DNA of 64,000 nucleotides from Chryseobacterium carnipullorum. Its GTDB lineage: Bacteria; Bacteroidota; Bacteroidia; Flavobacteriales; Weeksellaceae. The stretch lies in contig NZ_FRCD01000008.1 of assembly GCF_900142785.1 (NCBI RefSeq), positions 124,001 through 188,000 of the forward strand, read 5' to 3'. Made by a program: the position numbers and the translations under genes. Below, piece by piece: positions 1 through 8,739 of this stretch (the first letter of the stretch is position 1; each line of letters opens with the position of its first letter). The notes beneath the pieces were generated by a model, which worked only from the letters and a program-made list of their open reading frames with translations, did no database searches and had not been told where the DNA came from.

Positions 1-199
1 ACACCGGCATAAAGAGTTCTATGATAAACACATCCTCCTGTCTCCTGTAAATCCTGTTCACAAGCTCATGCCCGTTGTTACAGTCATTCAGAAGCATATA
101 GAATGGATTTTCCATCAGCGTTTTGATCATGATCTTCTTAAAATAGAAGTCACTGTCTGCTATAGAAAACCGCACGGTGTTTGATAATAGTTTACTCAC
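1..199 (-). CDS. Atypical response regulator receiver domain (partial, cut by left edge)
   Basis: Reading leftward from a GTG at 199, the frame stays open to the window edge and gives about 66 residues with the layout of a receiver domain: a first beta strand (VRFSIADSDF), a helix, the NNGHELV turn, and a strand ending IIELFMPV. In ordinary receivers the last strand ends in the phosphorylated Asp followed by x-x-MP; here the aligned residue is Glu. The first acidic pocket is also reduced (ADSD). It may therefore not be phosphorylated and could act as a constitutive or ligand-driven regulator. It is transcribed away from the T6SS envelope genes and could share their promoter region. The start codon is uncertain, and the output domain lies outside the window. 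Confidence 0.6.
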   Translation of the reverse strand, partial: MSKLLSNTVRFSIADSDFYFKKIMIKTLMENPFYMLLNDCNNGHELVNRIYRRQEDVFIIELFMPV

Positions 200-379
200 T
201 TTTAATATCGATTTGGTATAAGATATTTAAAATTCAGAGGCCTAATTTATGAAAAACTTATTAAAGTGGAAATTAAACTTAGGTTAAATAGGGTTTTCCC
301 CAAAATACCTTAGGGAAAATACGTATTGTACATAATTTTTTTTTTTTATATTTTCACTGGCCAAACAAATCGCAAACAT
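200..379. promoter_or_regulatory. Divergent intergenic region with inverted repeat
   Basis: This gap separates the leftward regulator from the rightward T6SS envelope genes, so it should hold both promoters. It contains the inverted repeat TTTTCCC (294-300) / GGGAAAA (313-319) with a 12-nt spacer, a possible operator. A long T tract follows at about 335-350. No clear TAnnTTTG element for the rightward genes was found. Confidence 0.4.
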
Positions 380-910
380 ATGTCTACTAACAGGGAAAAA
401 AAATTAAACAAATCTGATGTCCGAATAGGTATTTGGAGGTTTATTCTGTCTTTTGCCGTTCTATCGGTAGTATCTTTTGTGTGTTTATTCCTCTTTTTCA
501 AAAGCTACAGTATTCAGCGGGAAGGAATCACCAGACAGGCAGATGCGTATAAAGAACTGATGGCCCGAGGTGACGTTCTTAAGACGCAGGTAGATAACAT
601 CTACGAGCAGATGAACCAGCTTAATATTAACAAAGTACAGAACGATGTTTTCCTTAAAACCAGAATAATGGATGAGGTGAGAGAGGTGAAAAATATCATG
701 GGTAAAGACAGTGTGGATAACTTTAAGCATTATGCTGTTCTGATGAAGCAGATAGAGCCGATGTTGAATTTAAAGGGAGATATTATAAAAGTTGAGTACA
801 ACAAAAAGACTGTCCTGAGAGATCTTGAAGAATGTATGGGGAAAGTAGGGAGAGCAAATGATCAGCTTAAAAAAGATCCTACAAGAAATTTTACGGGTAA
901 ACGAAGATAA
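380..910 (+). CDS. tssO: T6SS subtype-iii membrane-complex protein, TssO-type
   Basis: The protein has 176 residues from the ATG at 380; the longer frame from the TTG at 326 crosses a T tract and gives a low-complexity tail, so the ATG is preferred. One membrane span lies at about residues 15-41, followed by a charged, helix-rich domain (about 45-165) with a coiled-coil look (EQMNQLNINKVQND). This matches the small single-span proteins of the Bacteroidota T6SS envelope complex (TssNQOPR), which replaces TssJLM of Pseudomonadota. It is first in a run of four closely spaced genes ending in tssR. The family call is firm from context; the letter O rather than P or Q is less sure. Confidence 0.65.
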   Translation: MSTNREKKLNKSDVRIGIWRFILSFAVLSVVSFVCLFLFFKSYSIQREGITRQADAYKELMARGDVLKTQVDNIYEQMNQLNINKVQNDVFLKTRIMDEVREVKNIMGKDSVDNFKHYAVLMKQIEPMLNLKGDIIKVEYNKKTVLRDLEECMGKVGRANDQLKKDPTRNFTGKRR

Positions 911-925
911 TAAAAAAGAAAACAT

Positions 926-1450
926 ATGCAGGGACACATTACATTATCCAAAAAAGAAAGGCATTATCAGTTTCTTTATTTAATACTGATGCTTTTAGCA
1001 GCGTTGATATTCCTTGGAATTATCTTCTTAAAAGGATACGAATCGCCATTCTCCGATGAAGATGTGCGGGGACTTCAGAGTCTTGAGCAGAAAGAAGCAT
1101 TTGAACGTCAGCAAAAGATTCTGCAACCTGAAATGGACAGTACTTATGTCATGATCAGTAAAATTACAGATAAATCTCCGGAACCTTTTGTAGAAAACAA
1201 TATCTTTAATGGCATTAATGGTCTGGCGAGTTATTTTCATGGTAATGATGTGATGGATATTCGTAAAGATGCCTACCCGCAGATCGCCAAATTCTATAAA
1301 ATGTATTTTGAAGACAAGAAAGTTATTTCGACGACGACGGAAGATGTAAAAAAATTCGAGAAAGATGTGGAAGACTGCAGAATTGGTTTTAAGAATACAC
1401 AAGACCGTCTTTATGAAAGAAACAATGCTATGAGAGAAAGAACTCAGTAA
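926..1450 (+). CDS. Second small T6SS membrane-complex protein (TssO-like)
   Basis: The protein has 174 residues, with one membrane span at about 12-36 (FLYLILMLLAALIFLGIIFL) and a soluble domain on the far side of the inner membrane ending in a charged helical stretch. Its size and layout mirror the preceding protein, so the two may be diverged paralogues or TssO plus another bitopic subunit. It starts 15 bp after the upstream stop and lies 48 bp before the PKD gene, so one transcript is likely. By analogy with the Bacteroides fragilis order N-Q-O-P-R it could itself be the TssO equivalent. No enzymatic motif is visible. Confidence 0.6.
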   Translation: MQGHITLSKKERHYQFLYLILMLLAALIFLGIIFLKGYESPFSDEDVRGLQSLEQKEAFERQQKILQPEMDSTYVMISKITDKSPEPFVENNIFNGINGLASYFHGNDVMDIRKDAYPQIAKFYKMYFEDKKVISTTTEDVKKFEKDVEDCRIGFKNTQDRLYERNNAMRERTQ

Positions 1451-1498
1451 TCAAAAAAATAAACATTAAAGGAATAAACACATCACAATCACTTAATT

Positions 1499-2407
1499 AT
1501 GAATTATTTTCAAAAAAACAAAAAAAACATTATTATTGGTGTTATCGCGACGCTGCTCATTGCAGCCCTCGTCGCGTTATGGCTACAGAAAAAGGTCATT
1601 CATTCTGCCGATGATATTGTAGGAGTAGTCTATCCTTCCTCACTATCTGTAGGAGATACCCTATTATTTGAGGATAAAACCCAGTTCGCAAAAACCAAGA
1701 GATGGAATTTTGGGGACGGGAAAACTTCCGATCAAAACAGAGGCATCCACTTTTATGATAAACCGGGATATTATTCGGTGAGTTTGATCATTGACAACAA
1801 GTATACCAAAACTTTTCCTGTAATGGTTTCAGCCAGATACGTGAAGCCAAAAGACAGTGCTAAGATGGCAACGATCATAGAAGCTCCTGCACAGGCTATG
1901 CAGAATGAGAATGTACAGTTTCGTGCAGTTTCAGATGCGACTCAGTTTGCATGGAAGTTTGGTGAAACGGGAAATACGGATGCCAAAGAGAAGATGACCA
2001 TCTACTCTTATAAAAAACCGGGTGATTACCGCGTGACATTATTTACCGAAGAAAGTCAGGAGCCAATTTATCACATGATCAAAATTCTTCCGGCCTACAA
2101 CTCCCTTGAGCAAGATGAAGTGCCGGTAGAAGATTCTTATAAAAAAATTGATGACGATTTCAAATATCACCTGCAGCAGATTGCTAATGGAAACAGTTTT
2201 AATATGCATTACAACTACCTGCTGAGAACTTACCTTTGTAACAATGAAAATACGGTGGTAAAAGTGAGCGACAGTAAGGCTAATAACTTCTACATGTACT
2301 GCGCAGGACTTCAGTTTGATAAAAACGTAGTGATCCAGAGTGTAAAAGTGAACTTAGATGATAAGCAAAACTGTGTAACTAAAGTTGACATCAACCAAAG
2401 CAAATAA
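1499..2407 (+). CDS. PKD-domain inner-membrane protein of T6SS envelope complex (TssP candidate)
   Basis: The protein has 302 residues: one membrane anchor at about 11-32, then two PKD-like beta-sandwich repeats. The first carries the hallmark WNFGDGKTSD with the closing Y-x-x-PGYYSVSL (about 68-105); the second is looser, WKFGETGNTD with YKKPGDYRVTL (about 150-188). The C-terminal third (about 210-302) resembles no domain I recognise. PKD folds usually mediate protein contacts, and here they would sit in the periplasm between inner-membrane subunits and the TssR lipoprotein. Its place directly before tssR matches tssP in the known order. The PKD call is strong; the TssP name is inferred from position. 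Confidence 0.65.
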   Translation: MNYFQKNKKNIIIGVIATLLIAALVALWLQKKVIHSADDIVGVVYPSSLSVGDTLLFEDKTQFAKTKRWNFGDGKTSDQNRGIHFYDKPGYYSVSLIIDNKYTKTFPVMVSARYVKPKDSAKMATIIEAPAQAMQNENVQFRAVSDATQFAWKFGETGNTDAKEKMTIYSYKKPGDYRVTLFTEESQEPIYHMIKILPAYNSLEQDEVPVEDSYKKIDDDFKYHLQQIANGNSFNMHYNYLLRTYLCNNENTVVKVSDSKANNFYMYCAGLQFDKNVVIQSVKVNLDDKQNCVTKVDINQSK

Positions 2408-2453
2408 TACGATCCGGATTTCCGGACCCCACCAATCATAAAAATAAAATAGG

Positions 2454-4853
2454 ATGAAAAATAAATTTCCTCTAGCAGCATATTATATCGGATTATCAGT
2501 ATTAATAACGAGCTGTCAGGTGAAGCTGCCATCTAAAAGGACCCCTGAACCATCACAATACGGACAGATAGAGAACTCCCCGGTAGTGAACGGATATCCT
2601 AAAAAGGCCGTTCCATGGATCGTTATTTCAGACCGGTCAAGAAATACGGCTTATCTTGATAAAAGCGACGAAAAGTCTTACAAAGAAGTTAAATTTCTGG
2701 AACCTTTAATGGTTCTTAAGAATAGAGATGGAATGGTAAAAGTGGCGGAATACATTCCCGATGCTTTAATGAAAAAAGTTTCCTCAAAATCTATTAAGAC
2801 CTATGGATGGATTCCTGAATCCGATCTTCTTCTATGGAATAATTCTTTAAAAAGCGAAAAAACAGGATATCCTGTAAGAGTCGCTGTAGTTCCGAATAAC
2901 AGTGAAGTCATTCGAAGTGCCGAGAGATACTACAAGAATGATTCTATTATGGTGTTCAACTCACCAAGTCTTATAGAAACAGCCAACGTTAAAATTCCAA
3001 ACGGACAGATGGTGTATGTTTATAAGCAGGCAGAAAATAACAAGAGATTTTTGGTAGGTAAAAAACCTTCCATTGATATAGACAGCATCAGTACTAATCT
3101 TTACGGATGGGTAAATGCCAACGTTATCTCTGCATGGGGTGAACGTTCTGCCATTAAATTGAAAAATGACACCAAGGTTACTGAATCTGCATTGGGAATC
3201 CATGAAGGGTATCCGGGAGCGGCAGATGCAGAGAGCAGAACTGCAGTTTTGCTTACAGAAACTCATAAAAGGACACCTCTGGAAAATATTTATCCGGTAA
3301 ATCTTGCTTTGGATGAAGCGCCAACCCCTGATTCCAAGACAAAATATTTTACTAATATTTTAGACTATAGTAAAAACTATATATTTAATGTGCTTGGTGA
3401 GAAGATTATTTTTGACCGTTACAGAGAGATCACAGAAAGAGATAAAAATATAAACATTGTTTTTGCCCTTGACGTAAGTGCTCCTAATGCGCCCTATGCG
3501 CCGATCGTAAAATCTCTTCTTCAGGATCTTCAGCTTAGGTTTGAAAAGCCCTCTTACTTCAGCGGGGTAAAATATGGGGTAGTTTTGTATAAAAACAATC
3601 CATGTGGAGAAAATGTTTTGGTTTCGAACTTAAGTACTGATTATAGCAAGATCACAACATTCATTACCGAAAAGACCAATGAAATGAACTGTGCAAGTAA
3701 CAGCGGATATCAGCCCGTAGGTGAAGCCCTGTCAGCAGCAGGAAATCTTCTTTCCAATGTTCCGGATGAGACCAATATCGTGGTGACGGTAGGTACTTCT
3801 GCCAACCAGAGCGGAAACATGTACAGTGTCATCAGCTCTCTTACGCAGGCACAGGCAAGATTGATCATGTTCCAGACCAGCGCAAGGTCATCTGATACCT
3901 ACAATGACTTTGTATTGATGGCTGAAAACGTAGTGACCAATACAGCAAAAAATATTGCAGAACTTAAAAAAGAGAAAATCATTAATCAAAGTGATGTTCT
4001 TACGAAAAATAACTTCAGTCTTATAGAAGGTGATGCCGGGTTCTTCTCATTGGATTATCCAAAGCAGAGTATGTCCCAGGGATTTGTTATTTTCCCTAAA
4101 AAGGGTGATGTTGCAATGCCAGGTTATCTGAAAAAATCTGTAGACAGCTTGATTGCACAGGTAACTTTAGACAATCAGACCATTGACAAATCGCTTAATG
4201 AATATTTCCACTCTTCAGTAGGAGCAGGAAGAACAGATGTGGATTTAAAGTACAAATACCTGTTCCCTGGTCTTACCAATCCGGTTTCTGCTGGAATTGC
4301 TGCACAGCTGATCAATTATGGAAACCCATTCCTGGTGAAAGGATATATCCCTAAAGATTTAAAAGATTATAAACCGGGAATAGAAAAAGGAATTCTTATT
4401 TCTGAAACAGAATACGATAACTTGAAGAATTTCTATTCTGAAGTTTATCTTAAAACTGAACCCAACAGAGCAGATTTCAGTCAATCCAGAGCGATTAAAG
4501 AATACATCAAGCTTCTGAAAAAATATAATCCAACCTTAAAATTCCTTGATAAATCTGAATTGTATGAGAAGCCAATGTCTTATGCTGTAGGAATAAGTAC
4601 CGGTTTTGATAATTCTGAAGATGAACTGATGTCCAAATACAAGCTGAAAGGCTGGAAAAAATCAAAAATCGTCTTAAATGAAAGGGTAAGAAAGTACTTC
4701 AAAGACTACAAAGAATTGGCAGACAGAATGCTTTCCCACAGAAACGACCCAGCAGTGAAAATCCAGCAGAACGGACAAACATTCTATTGGCTTAATGAAT
4801 ACTTTATGCCAACTACACAGACCGTTGATGCACCGGAATACACAAAACACTAA
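2454..4853 (+). CDS. tssR: T6SS envelope lipoprotein TssR with vWA-like domain
   Basis: The protein has 799 residues. A lipoprotein signal ends at Cys21 (LITSC). An SH3-like segment may cover about 50-135. A von Willebrand A-like domain begins near residue 330 (NINIVFALDVSAPNAPY). Its metal site reads D340-V-S-A-P, so the second Ser of the DxSxS motif is missing and metal binding may be lost. This is the large TssR subunit specific to Bacteroidota T6SS. The lipid anchor has no obvious Lol-avoidance signal, so the outer membrane is the likely site. It is the last gene of the envelope-complex run and is followed by a clear hairpin terminator. Confidence 0.8.
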   Translation: MKNKFPLAAYYIGLSVLITSCQVKLPSKRTPEPSQYGQIENSPVVNGYPKKAVPWIVISDRSRNTAYLDKSDEKSYKEVKFLEPLMVLKNRDGMVKVAEYIPDALMKKVSSKSIKTYGWIPESDLLLWNNSLKSEKTGYPVRVAVVPNNSEVIRSAERYYKNDSIMVFNSPSLIETANVKIPNGQMVYVYKQAENNKRFLVGKKPSIDIDSISTNLYGWVNANVISAWGERSAIKLKNDTKVTESALGIHEGYPGAADAESRTAVLLTETHKRTPLENIYPVNLALDEAPTPDSKTKYFTNILDYSKNYIFNVLGEKIIFDRYREITERDKNINIVFALDVSAPNAPYAPIVKSLLQDLQLRFEKPSYFSGVKYGVVLYKNNPCGENVLVSNLSTDYSKITTFITEKTNEMNCASNSGYQPVGEALSAAGNLLSNVPDETNIVVTVGTSANQSGNMYSVISSLTQAQARLIMFQTSARSSDTYNDFVLMAENVVTNTAKNIAELKKEKIINQSDVLTKNNFSLIEGDAGFFSLDYPKQSMSQGFVIFPKKGDVAMPGYLKKSVDSLIAQVTLDNQTIDKSLNEYFHSSVGAGRTDVDLKYKYLFPGLTNPVSAGIAAQLINYGNPFLVKGYIPKDLKDYKPGIEKGILISETEYDNLKNFYSEVYLKTEPNRADFSQSRAIKEYIKLLKKYNPTLKFLDKSELYEKPMSYAVGISTGFDNSEDELMSKYKLKGWKKSKIVLNERVRKYFKDYKELADRMLSHRNDPAVKIQQNGQTFYWLNEYFMPTTQTVDAPEYTKH

Positions 4854-4874
4854 TCAATAATTTTTTATTATACG

Positions 4875-4906
4875 AAAAGCAGGAGTACAACTTCTGCTTT
4901 TTTGTT
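4875..4906 (+). terminator. Intrinsic terminator after tssR
   Basis: The stem AAAAGCAG (4875-4882) pairs with CTGCTTTT (4894-4901) and is followed by a T run. It ends the tssO-tssR transcript and isolates it from hcp1. Confidence 0.8.
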
Positions 4907-4927
4907 TTAGGTAAGAATGAGGATGGT

Positions 4928-4961
4928 AGATTTCAGACATCAGACATCAGACGTGAGATTT
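4928..4961 (+). repeat. Degenerate ATCAGAC tandem repeat, copy 1
   Basis: Short tandem near-repeats of CAGACAT/CATCAGAC lie in the gap after the tssR terminator. The reverse complement of the same pattern appears at 35,371-35,418, and looser versions at 17,104-17,133 and 26,080-26,119, always between genes. The rest of 4907-5232 shows nothing I can name. Confidence 0.5.
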
Positions 4962-5232
4962 TTAAACAAAGGTTATTTGATGTTTACAATATTCAAAGAC
5001 CCCGTAATCCGTTATTTCTTATTCTGCAAACACGAAAACATACAACACATCATAAAATTTATCAAACACTAAAATCCGGAACGCGTTAAACTTTTAAACA
5101 AAAATTAGAACCTTTATCTTCCGAAACACAGTCTATTTCTCATTTAAGTGTAAAATATCCTTTTATTCCTTTGATGACAGATAAAAGTAAAACGCCTGCT
5201 CATGACCTGTAAGCGGGATTTTTAAATCCAAA

Positions 5233-5326
5233 GTCGTAGAATTACTACAAAAAGTCGTAGAACTACTACAAATTCTGAGATTTATATTCAAATGCTTTCA
5301 GAATACAAATAAGCACTTTATATTTG
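5233..5326 (+). promoter_or_regulatory. hcp1 promoter with paired 16-bp boxes
   Basis: Two boxes, GTCGTAGAATTACTAC (5233-5248) and GTCGTAGAACTACTAC (5254-5269), repeat with a 21-bp period, about two helical turns. Each is partly palindromic (GTAG-N5-CTAC). After 49 bp comes a perfect Bacteroidota -7 element TATATTTG (5319-5326). No good -33 TTG is visible, which would fit dependence on an activator bound at the boxes. The same layout occurs before hcp2 and hcp3. Confidence 0.75.
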
Positions 5327-5377
5327 TTAAACAATCACCACATCACAAAATATTAATAACTGTTAAAACTGAAAAGC

Positions 5378-5779
5378 ATGGCAGGAAATTCAAGAGGAAT
5401 CTTAAAATTCAATGGCGGAGAAGGACAGAAATTATTGAAACTGAAATACAGTGTATCCAGATCTACGGACGTTTCAGGACGTGTAGCATCGGATCCGTCT
5501 AATGCACTGATTAAAATTACAGTTGAAGCAACCGAAAAATCGGATATTCTGGAAAGTTTACTGAATGGAAAATACAAGCCTACAACAGGCGAAGTTACTT
5601 TCAATAAATCTCACGAGGAAGGGACACTGATCACCTTAAGCTGGGAAAATGGTTATGTCATCCAGCATCAGGTAAGTTTTGATGCTATAGACGAGAACAG
5701 CATGCTGATTAGTTTTGTCATAAGCGCAGAAACAATCGACTTTGGCAATTCCAAGTACAGCGGAGCATGGCCATCTTAA
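5378..5779 (+). CDS. tssD: T6SS tube protein Hcp/TssD, copy 1
   Basis: The protein has 133 residues and no signal peptide. It opens MAGNSRGILKF, typical of Bacteroidota TssD, and carries the beta-barrel core with the conserved KPTTGEVTFNKSHEEGT loop. Hexameric rings stack into the inner tube that is propelled from the cell and can carry small effectors. This copy is more diverged from hcp2 and hcp3 than those are from each other, chiefly in the C-terminal third (ETIDFGNSKYSGAWPS). It is a single-gene transcript between its own promoter and terminator, suiting a protein needed in large amounts. Confidence 0.9.
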   Translation: MAGNSRGILKFNGGEGQKLLKLKYSVSRSTDVSGRVASDPSNALIKITVEATEKSDILESLLNGKYKPTTGEVTFNKSHEEGTLITLSWENGYVIQHQVSFDAIDENSMLISFVISAETIDFGNSKYSGAWPS

Positions 5780-5810
5780 ATAAGACACTATTACACATCA
5801 ACATTCATAG

Positions 5811-5843
5811 AAAAAGATCGTCCCTTAAAAGACGGTCTTTTTT
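5811..5843 (+). terminator. Intrinsic terminator after hcp1
   Basis: AAAGATCGTC pairs imperfectly with GACGGTCTTT across a short A-rich loop and is followed by T6. Confidence 0.75.
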
Positions 5844-6045
5844 GCCTAAAGTTGGGTGTAAACAAAGAAGGAAAGAACAATAAGAAAGCAGAAAAAAATA
5901 TGATATCAGATTAATTGATCTGAAATGATAGAAACAAATTTTTCTTTTTAGACATCTTCTAAAAAAAATATATCAGTTTAAAAAGTAATCAGACCAAAAA
6001 CTTATTACTTCTCTAATCAAAGAATTAACTATCTTTAACCCTATA

Positions 6046-6072
6046 TATTTTTGTATAAAAAAGATATATTTG
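6046..6072 (+). promoter_or_regulatory. Candidate clpV promoter
   Basis: Two overlapping TAnnTTTG matches, TATTTTTG (6046-6053) and TATATTTG (6065-6072), precede the clpV start by about 90-110 bp. No paired hcp-type boxes are present here, so clpV appears to be controlled separately. The rest of 5844-6159 is A/T-rich with no gene. Confidence 0.45.
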
Positions 6073-6159
6073 TAAAAAATGTATCTTTCAACAGATAACA
6101 CCAAATCATCTGAAACTACGATCAGGAACACAAACATATTAATATTAGAAAAATTATAA

Positions 6160-8655
6160 ATGGGAGTACTAGTAACCAACGAAACAGTAAAACAGCTATT
6201 TCATATTGCTCAGTCGATAGCGAAGGAAAATTATAATGCAACGTATGGCGGCCCTCATATTTTACAGGCTTTAATGCACAAAGATATTGGTCTTAATGAA
6301 TTCCTTAAAAGCATAGATAAAGATCCAGGCTACTTTTATGAGTGGGCAGATGTCCGCATTGAAGATTATCCAAAGACTGCCCACCTTCCCGATGAGGTAC
6401 GTCAGGATGAGGCATTAGACACTCTTGTTGAGGAAGCAGACGATATCCGCTTAAAATTAGGTCTGGATGAGATCACACCCATCTGTATCCTTACGGCTAT
6501 CGTAAAGCCACAGGTTGTTTTTTCACTGCAGCAATTGAAATCACTTCCGCTCAGAGAACATGAAATTTTTAATTTATACAGAAAAGATACTCCTTTCGCC
6601 GTATCTGAAGACGGTGATTTTTCCTCAATTTTTTCAAACGGATCAGATTTTACAGATTCATCATTTCCATCCATCAAAAGCTATTGTGTAGACAGAACTG
6701 CGCAAGCCAGGAAAGGAGATCTGGAAAATATCATAGGAAGAGACAAAGAACTCAGAATGCTTGTTGAAATCCTTTGCCGGAGAAGTAAGCCCAATGTAAT
6801 CATTATCGGTGAGCCTGGTGTAGGAAAAACAGCTTTGGTAGAAGGTTTTGCTACTGAAATTACCAAAGGAAATGTTCCTGAAATGCTTAAAAATGCCACC
6901 CTTCTTGAACTGGATACAGGCGCATTATTGGCAGGAACATCCTACAAAGGCGAAATCGAAGACCGTCTTAAAAAAGTCATCAATGAATGTAAGAAAATTG
7001 AAAAAGCAGTTCTTTTCATTGATGAAATCCACACCCTTTTAGATCCCAAAGGAAGTATTGGGAATGTAGCCAACCTCCTGAAGCCTGAACTGGCAAGAGG
7101 AGAAATTACAGTAATCGGGGCTACAACACAGGAAGAATATAGAAAAATTATTGAACCGGAACAGGCGTTTAACCGTCGTTTTGAAGTATTAACAGTCAAT
7201 GAACCGGATGAACAAACCTGCGTAAAGATGATCGATGTCCTTCTTGATGGTTACAAAAAACACCACGGAATCGAAGTAGAAAAAACATCTATTCCAGAGT
7301 GCGTACGTCTGGCAAAAAGATATGCAAAAGGTAAAAAACTGCCCGATGCAGCGATTGACCTGCTAGACAGAACCATGGCCGCCATTAAAATGCTGGACGA
7401 ACTTTCAGAAAAAGAGCTGGCAAGCTGGAAAGAAACTTATGAAACTATTGTAAAAGAAGAATATACCGACACGAAAGATCAGGCTAATGAACTGATCTGG
7501 AATTATAATCTTCTTAGGGATAAAATAAGCCCAATTCTTTGGGGATCATTAAGTGAGCAGCCTACTATCGATAATTCTATGCCTGTTGATCAGATCCATA
7601 AAATCATCGATGACACGTATGCAGAGCTTTTACAGCACGCGGCCAAAAAAAGAGAAAAAGTAGATCGTCTGGAGCTGGCAGCAGTGATGGCGGCCAAAAC
7701 CAATATTCCAATCGGGAAGATTCAGGCTCAGGAAAAAGAAAAACTTCTGAACATGGAATCTCTTCTATTGAACAGAGTAGTAGGTCAGGATCATGCTCTG
7801 AAAATCCTTTCGGATGCCATTGTTGAAAACCGAAGCGGACTTAATAAACCCGGACAGCCTATCGGATCATTTTTCCTTCTGGGACCTACCGGGACCGGAA
7901 AAACCGAGCTGGCCAAATCTATGGCAGAATTGCTTTTCAACGATGAGAAAGCCATGGTTCGTTTTGATATGTCTGAATTTAAAGAAGAACATTCAGCAGC
8001 ATTATTATACGGAGCGCCTCCGGGATATGTAGGTTACGAAGAAGGAGGAATGTTGGTGAATAAGATCAGACAGCAACCCTACACCGTCGTTTTATTTGAT
8101 GAAATCGAAAAAGCACACCATTCCGTTTTTGATGTATTTTTACAGATCATGGATGAAGGAAAGGTTCATGATAAATTAGGAAAAGAAGGAGATTTCAGCA
8201 ATGCGATCATCTTATTTACTTCAAATATAGGAAGTGAAGAGATTGTCAAACAGTTTGAAGAAGGTAAAGTTCCCGAATCATCTTCGCTGATGCAGATTAT
8301 GTCCAATTCAGGAAGATTCAGACCTGAGTTTTTAGCAAGAATCACAGAGATTATTCCCTTTGCACCGATTACGGAATCTATTGCAGAAAGAATTTTCAAT
8401 ATTCAGTTGAAATCACTCCATACCTCACTTACAAGATTAGGAATGAGCTTGAAAATTACAGACGAAGCCGTGAAAAATCTTGCATTGGGAGGCTTCAGCA
8501 GTAAATACGGAGCAAGACAGATTTCCGGAGTAATCCGTGCCCAACTGGCGAGACCGATTTCAAAGATGATCGTAAGAGAAGAAGTGAAATCCGGACAGAC
8601 GCTTCATGTAGACTGGAACAGCGAAGAGGAAAAAATAAGCTGGAAAGTAGATTAA
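6160..8655 (+). CDS. tssH: T6SS sheath-disassembly AAA+ ATPase ClpV/TssH
   Basis: The protein has 831 residues with two AAA+ modules of the ClpB/ClpV family. The N-terminal Clp-repeat domain (about 1-150) would recognise the sheath. Module 1 has Walker A GEPGVGKT at 217 and Walker B VLFIDEIH; module 2 has Walker A GPTGTGKT at 575, VVLFDEIEKAH and a C-terminal sensor domain. The middle coiled-coil domain is short, as expected for ClpV rather than ClpB. It extracts TssB/TssC from the contracted sheath so it can be rebuilt. Its place between hcp genes and vgrG supports ClpV over the housekeeping ClpB. Confidence 0.88.
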   Translation: MGVLVTNETVKQLFHIAQSIAKENYNATYGGPHILQALMHKDIGLNEFLKSIDKDPGYFYEWADVRIEDYPKTAHLPDEVRQDEALDTLVEEADDIRLKLGLDEITPICILTAIVKPQVVFSLQQLKSLPLREHEIFNLYRKDTPFAVSEDGDFSSIFSNGSDFTDSSFPSIKSYCVDRTAQARKGDLENIIGRDKELRMLVEILCRRSKPNVIIIGEPGVGKTALVEGFATEITKGNVPEMLKNATLLELDTGALLAGTSYKGEIEDRLKKVINECKKIEKAVLFIDEIHTLLDPKGSIGNVANLLKPELARGEITVIGATTQEEYRKIIEPEQAFNRRFEVLTVNEPDEQTCVKMIDVLLDGYKKHHGIEVEKTSIPECVRLAKRYAKGKKLPDAAIDLLDRTMAAIKMLDELSEKELASWKETYETIVKEEYTDTKDQANELIWNYNLLRDKISPILWGSLSEQPTIDNSMPVDQIHKIIDDTYAELLQHAAKKREKVDRLELAAVMAAKTNIPIGKIQAQEKEKLLNMESLLLNRVVGQDHALKILSDAIVENRSGLNKPGQPIGSFFLLGPTGTGKTELAKSMAELLFNDEKAMVRFDMSEFKEEHSAALLYGAPPGYVGYEEGGMLVNKIRQQPYTVVLFDEIEKAHHSVFDVFLQIMDEGKVHDKLGKEGDFSNAIILFTSNIGSEEIVKQFEEGKVPESSSLMQIMSNSGRFRPEFLARITEIIPFAPITESIAERIFNIQLKSLHTSLTRLGMSLKITDEAVKNLALGGFSSKYGARQISGVIRAQLARPISKMIVREEVKSGQTLHVDWNSEEEKISWKVD

Positions 8656-8662
8656 CAATAAA

Positions 8663-8719
8663 CAAAGAAAGCTGATCAGTACAAGGACCGCATGTCTTTC
8701 ATCTTATGAGCTTTCTTTG
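8663..8719 (+). other. Long-loop stem between clpV and the transglycosylase gene
   Basis: CAAAGAAAGCT (8663-8673) is the exact complement of AGCTTTCTTTG (8709-8719), enclosing a 35-nt loop. An A run, not T, follows on the plus strand, so it is a poor rightward terminator. It could be a processing or attenuation structure between the two genes. Confidence 0.45.
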
Positions 8720-8739
8720 AAAAAACATAATGAATTAAA

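Noticed and set aside
326..379. Upstream extension of the TssO-type gene from a TTG
   Set aside because: It crosses a T tract, is low-complexity and phenylalanine-rich; the ATG at 380 gives a normal start.
5233..5269. Paired boxes as a CRISPR array
   Set aside because: There are only two units, a 5-bp gap and no spacers; the fixed link to a promoter indicates an operator.
6107..6125. A clpV-upstream match to the hcp box (ACTACGAT)
   Set aside because: Only one half matches, in the opposite orientation, with no second box.
6160..8655. Housekeeping ClpB instead of ClpV
   Set aside because: The T6SS setting and short middle domain favour ClpV, although the AAA+ motifs alone do not decide.
8663..8719. 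Hairpin as ordinary rightward terminator
   Set aside because: It has a 35-nt loop and is followed by A, not T, on the plus strand.
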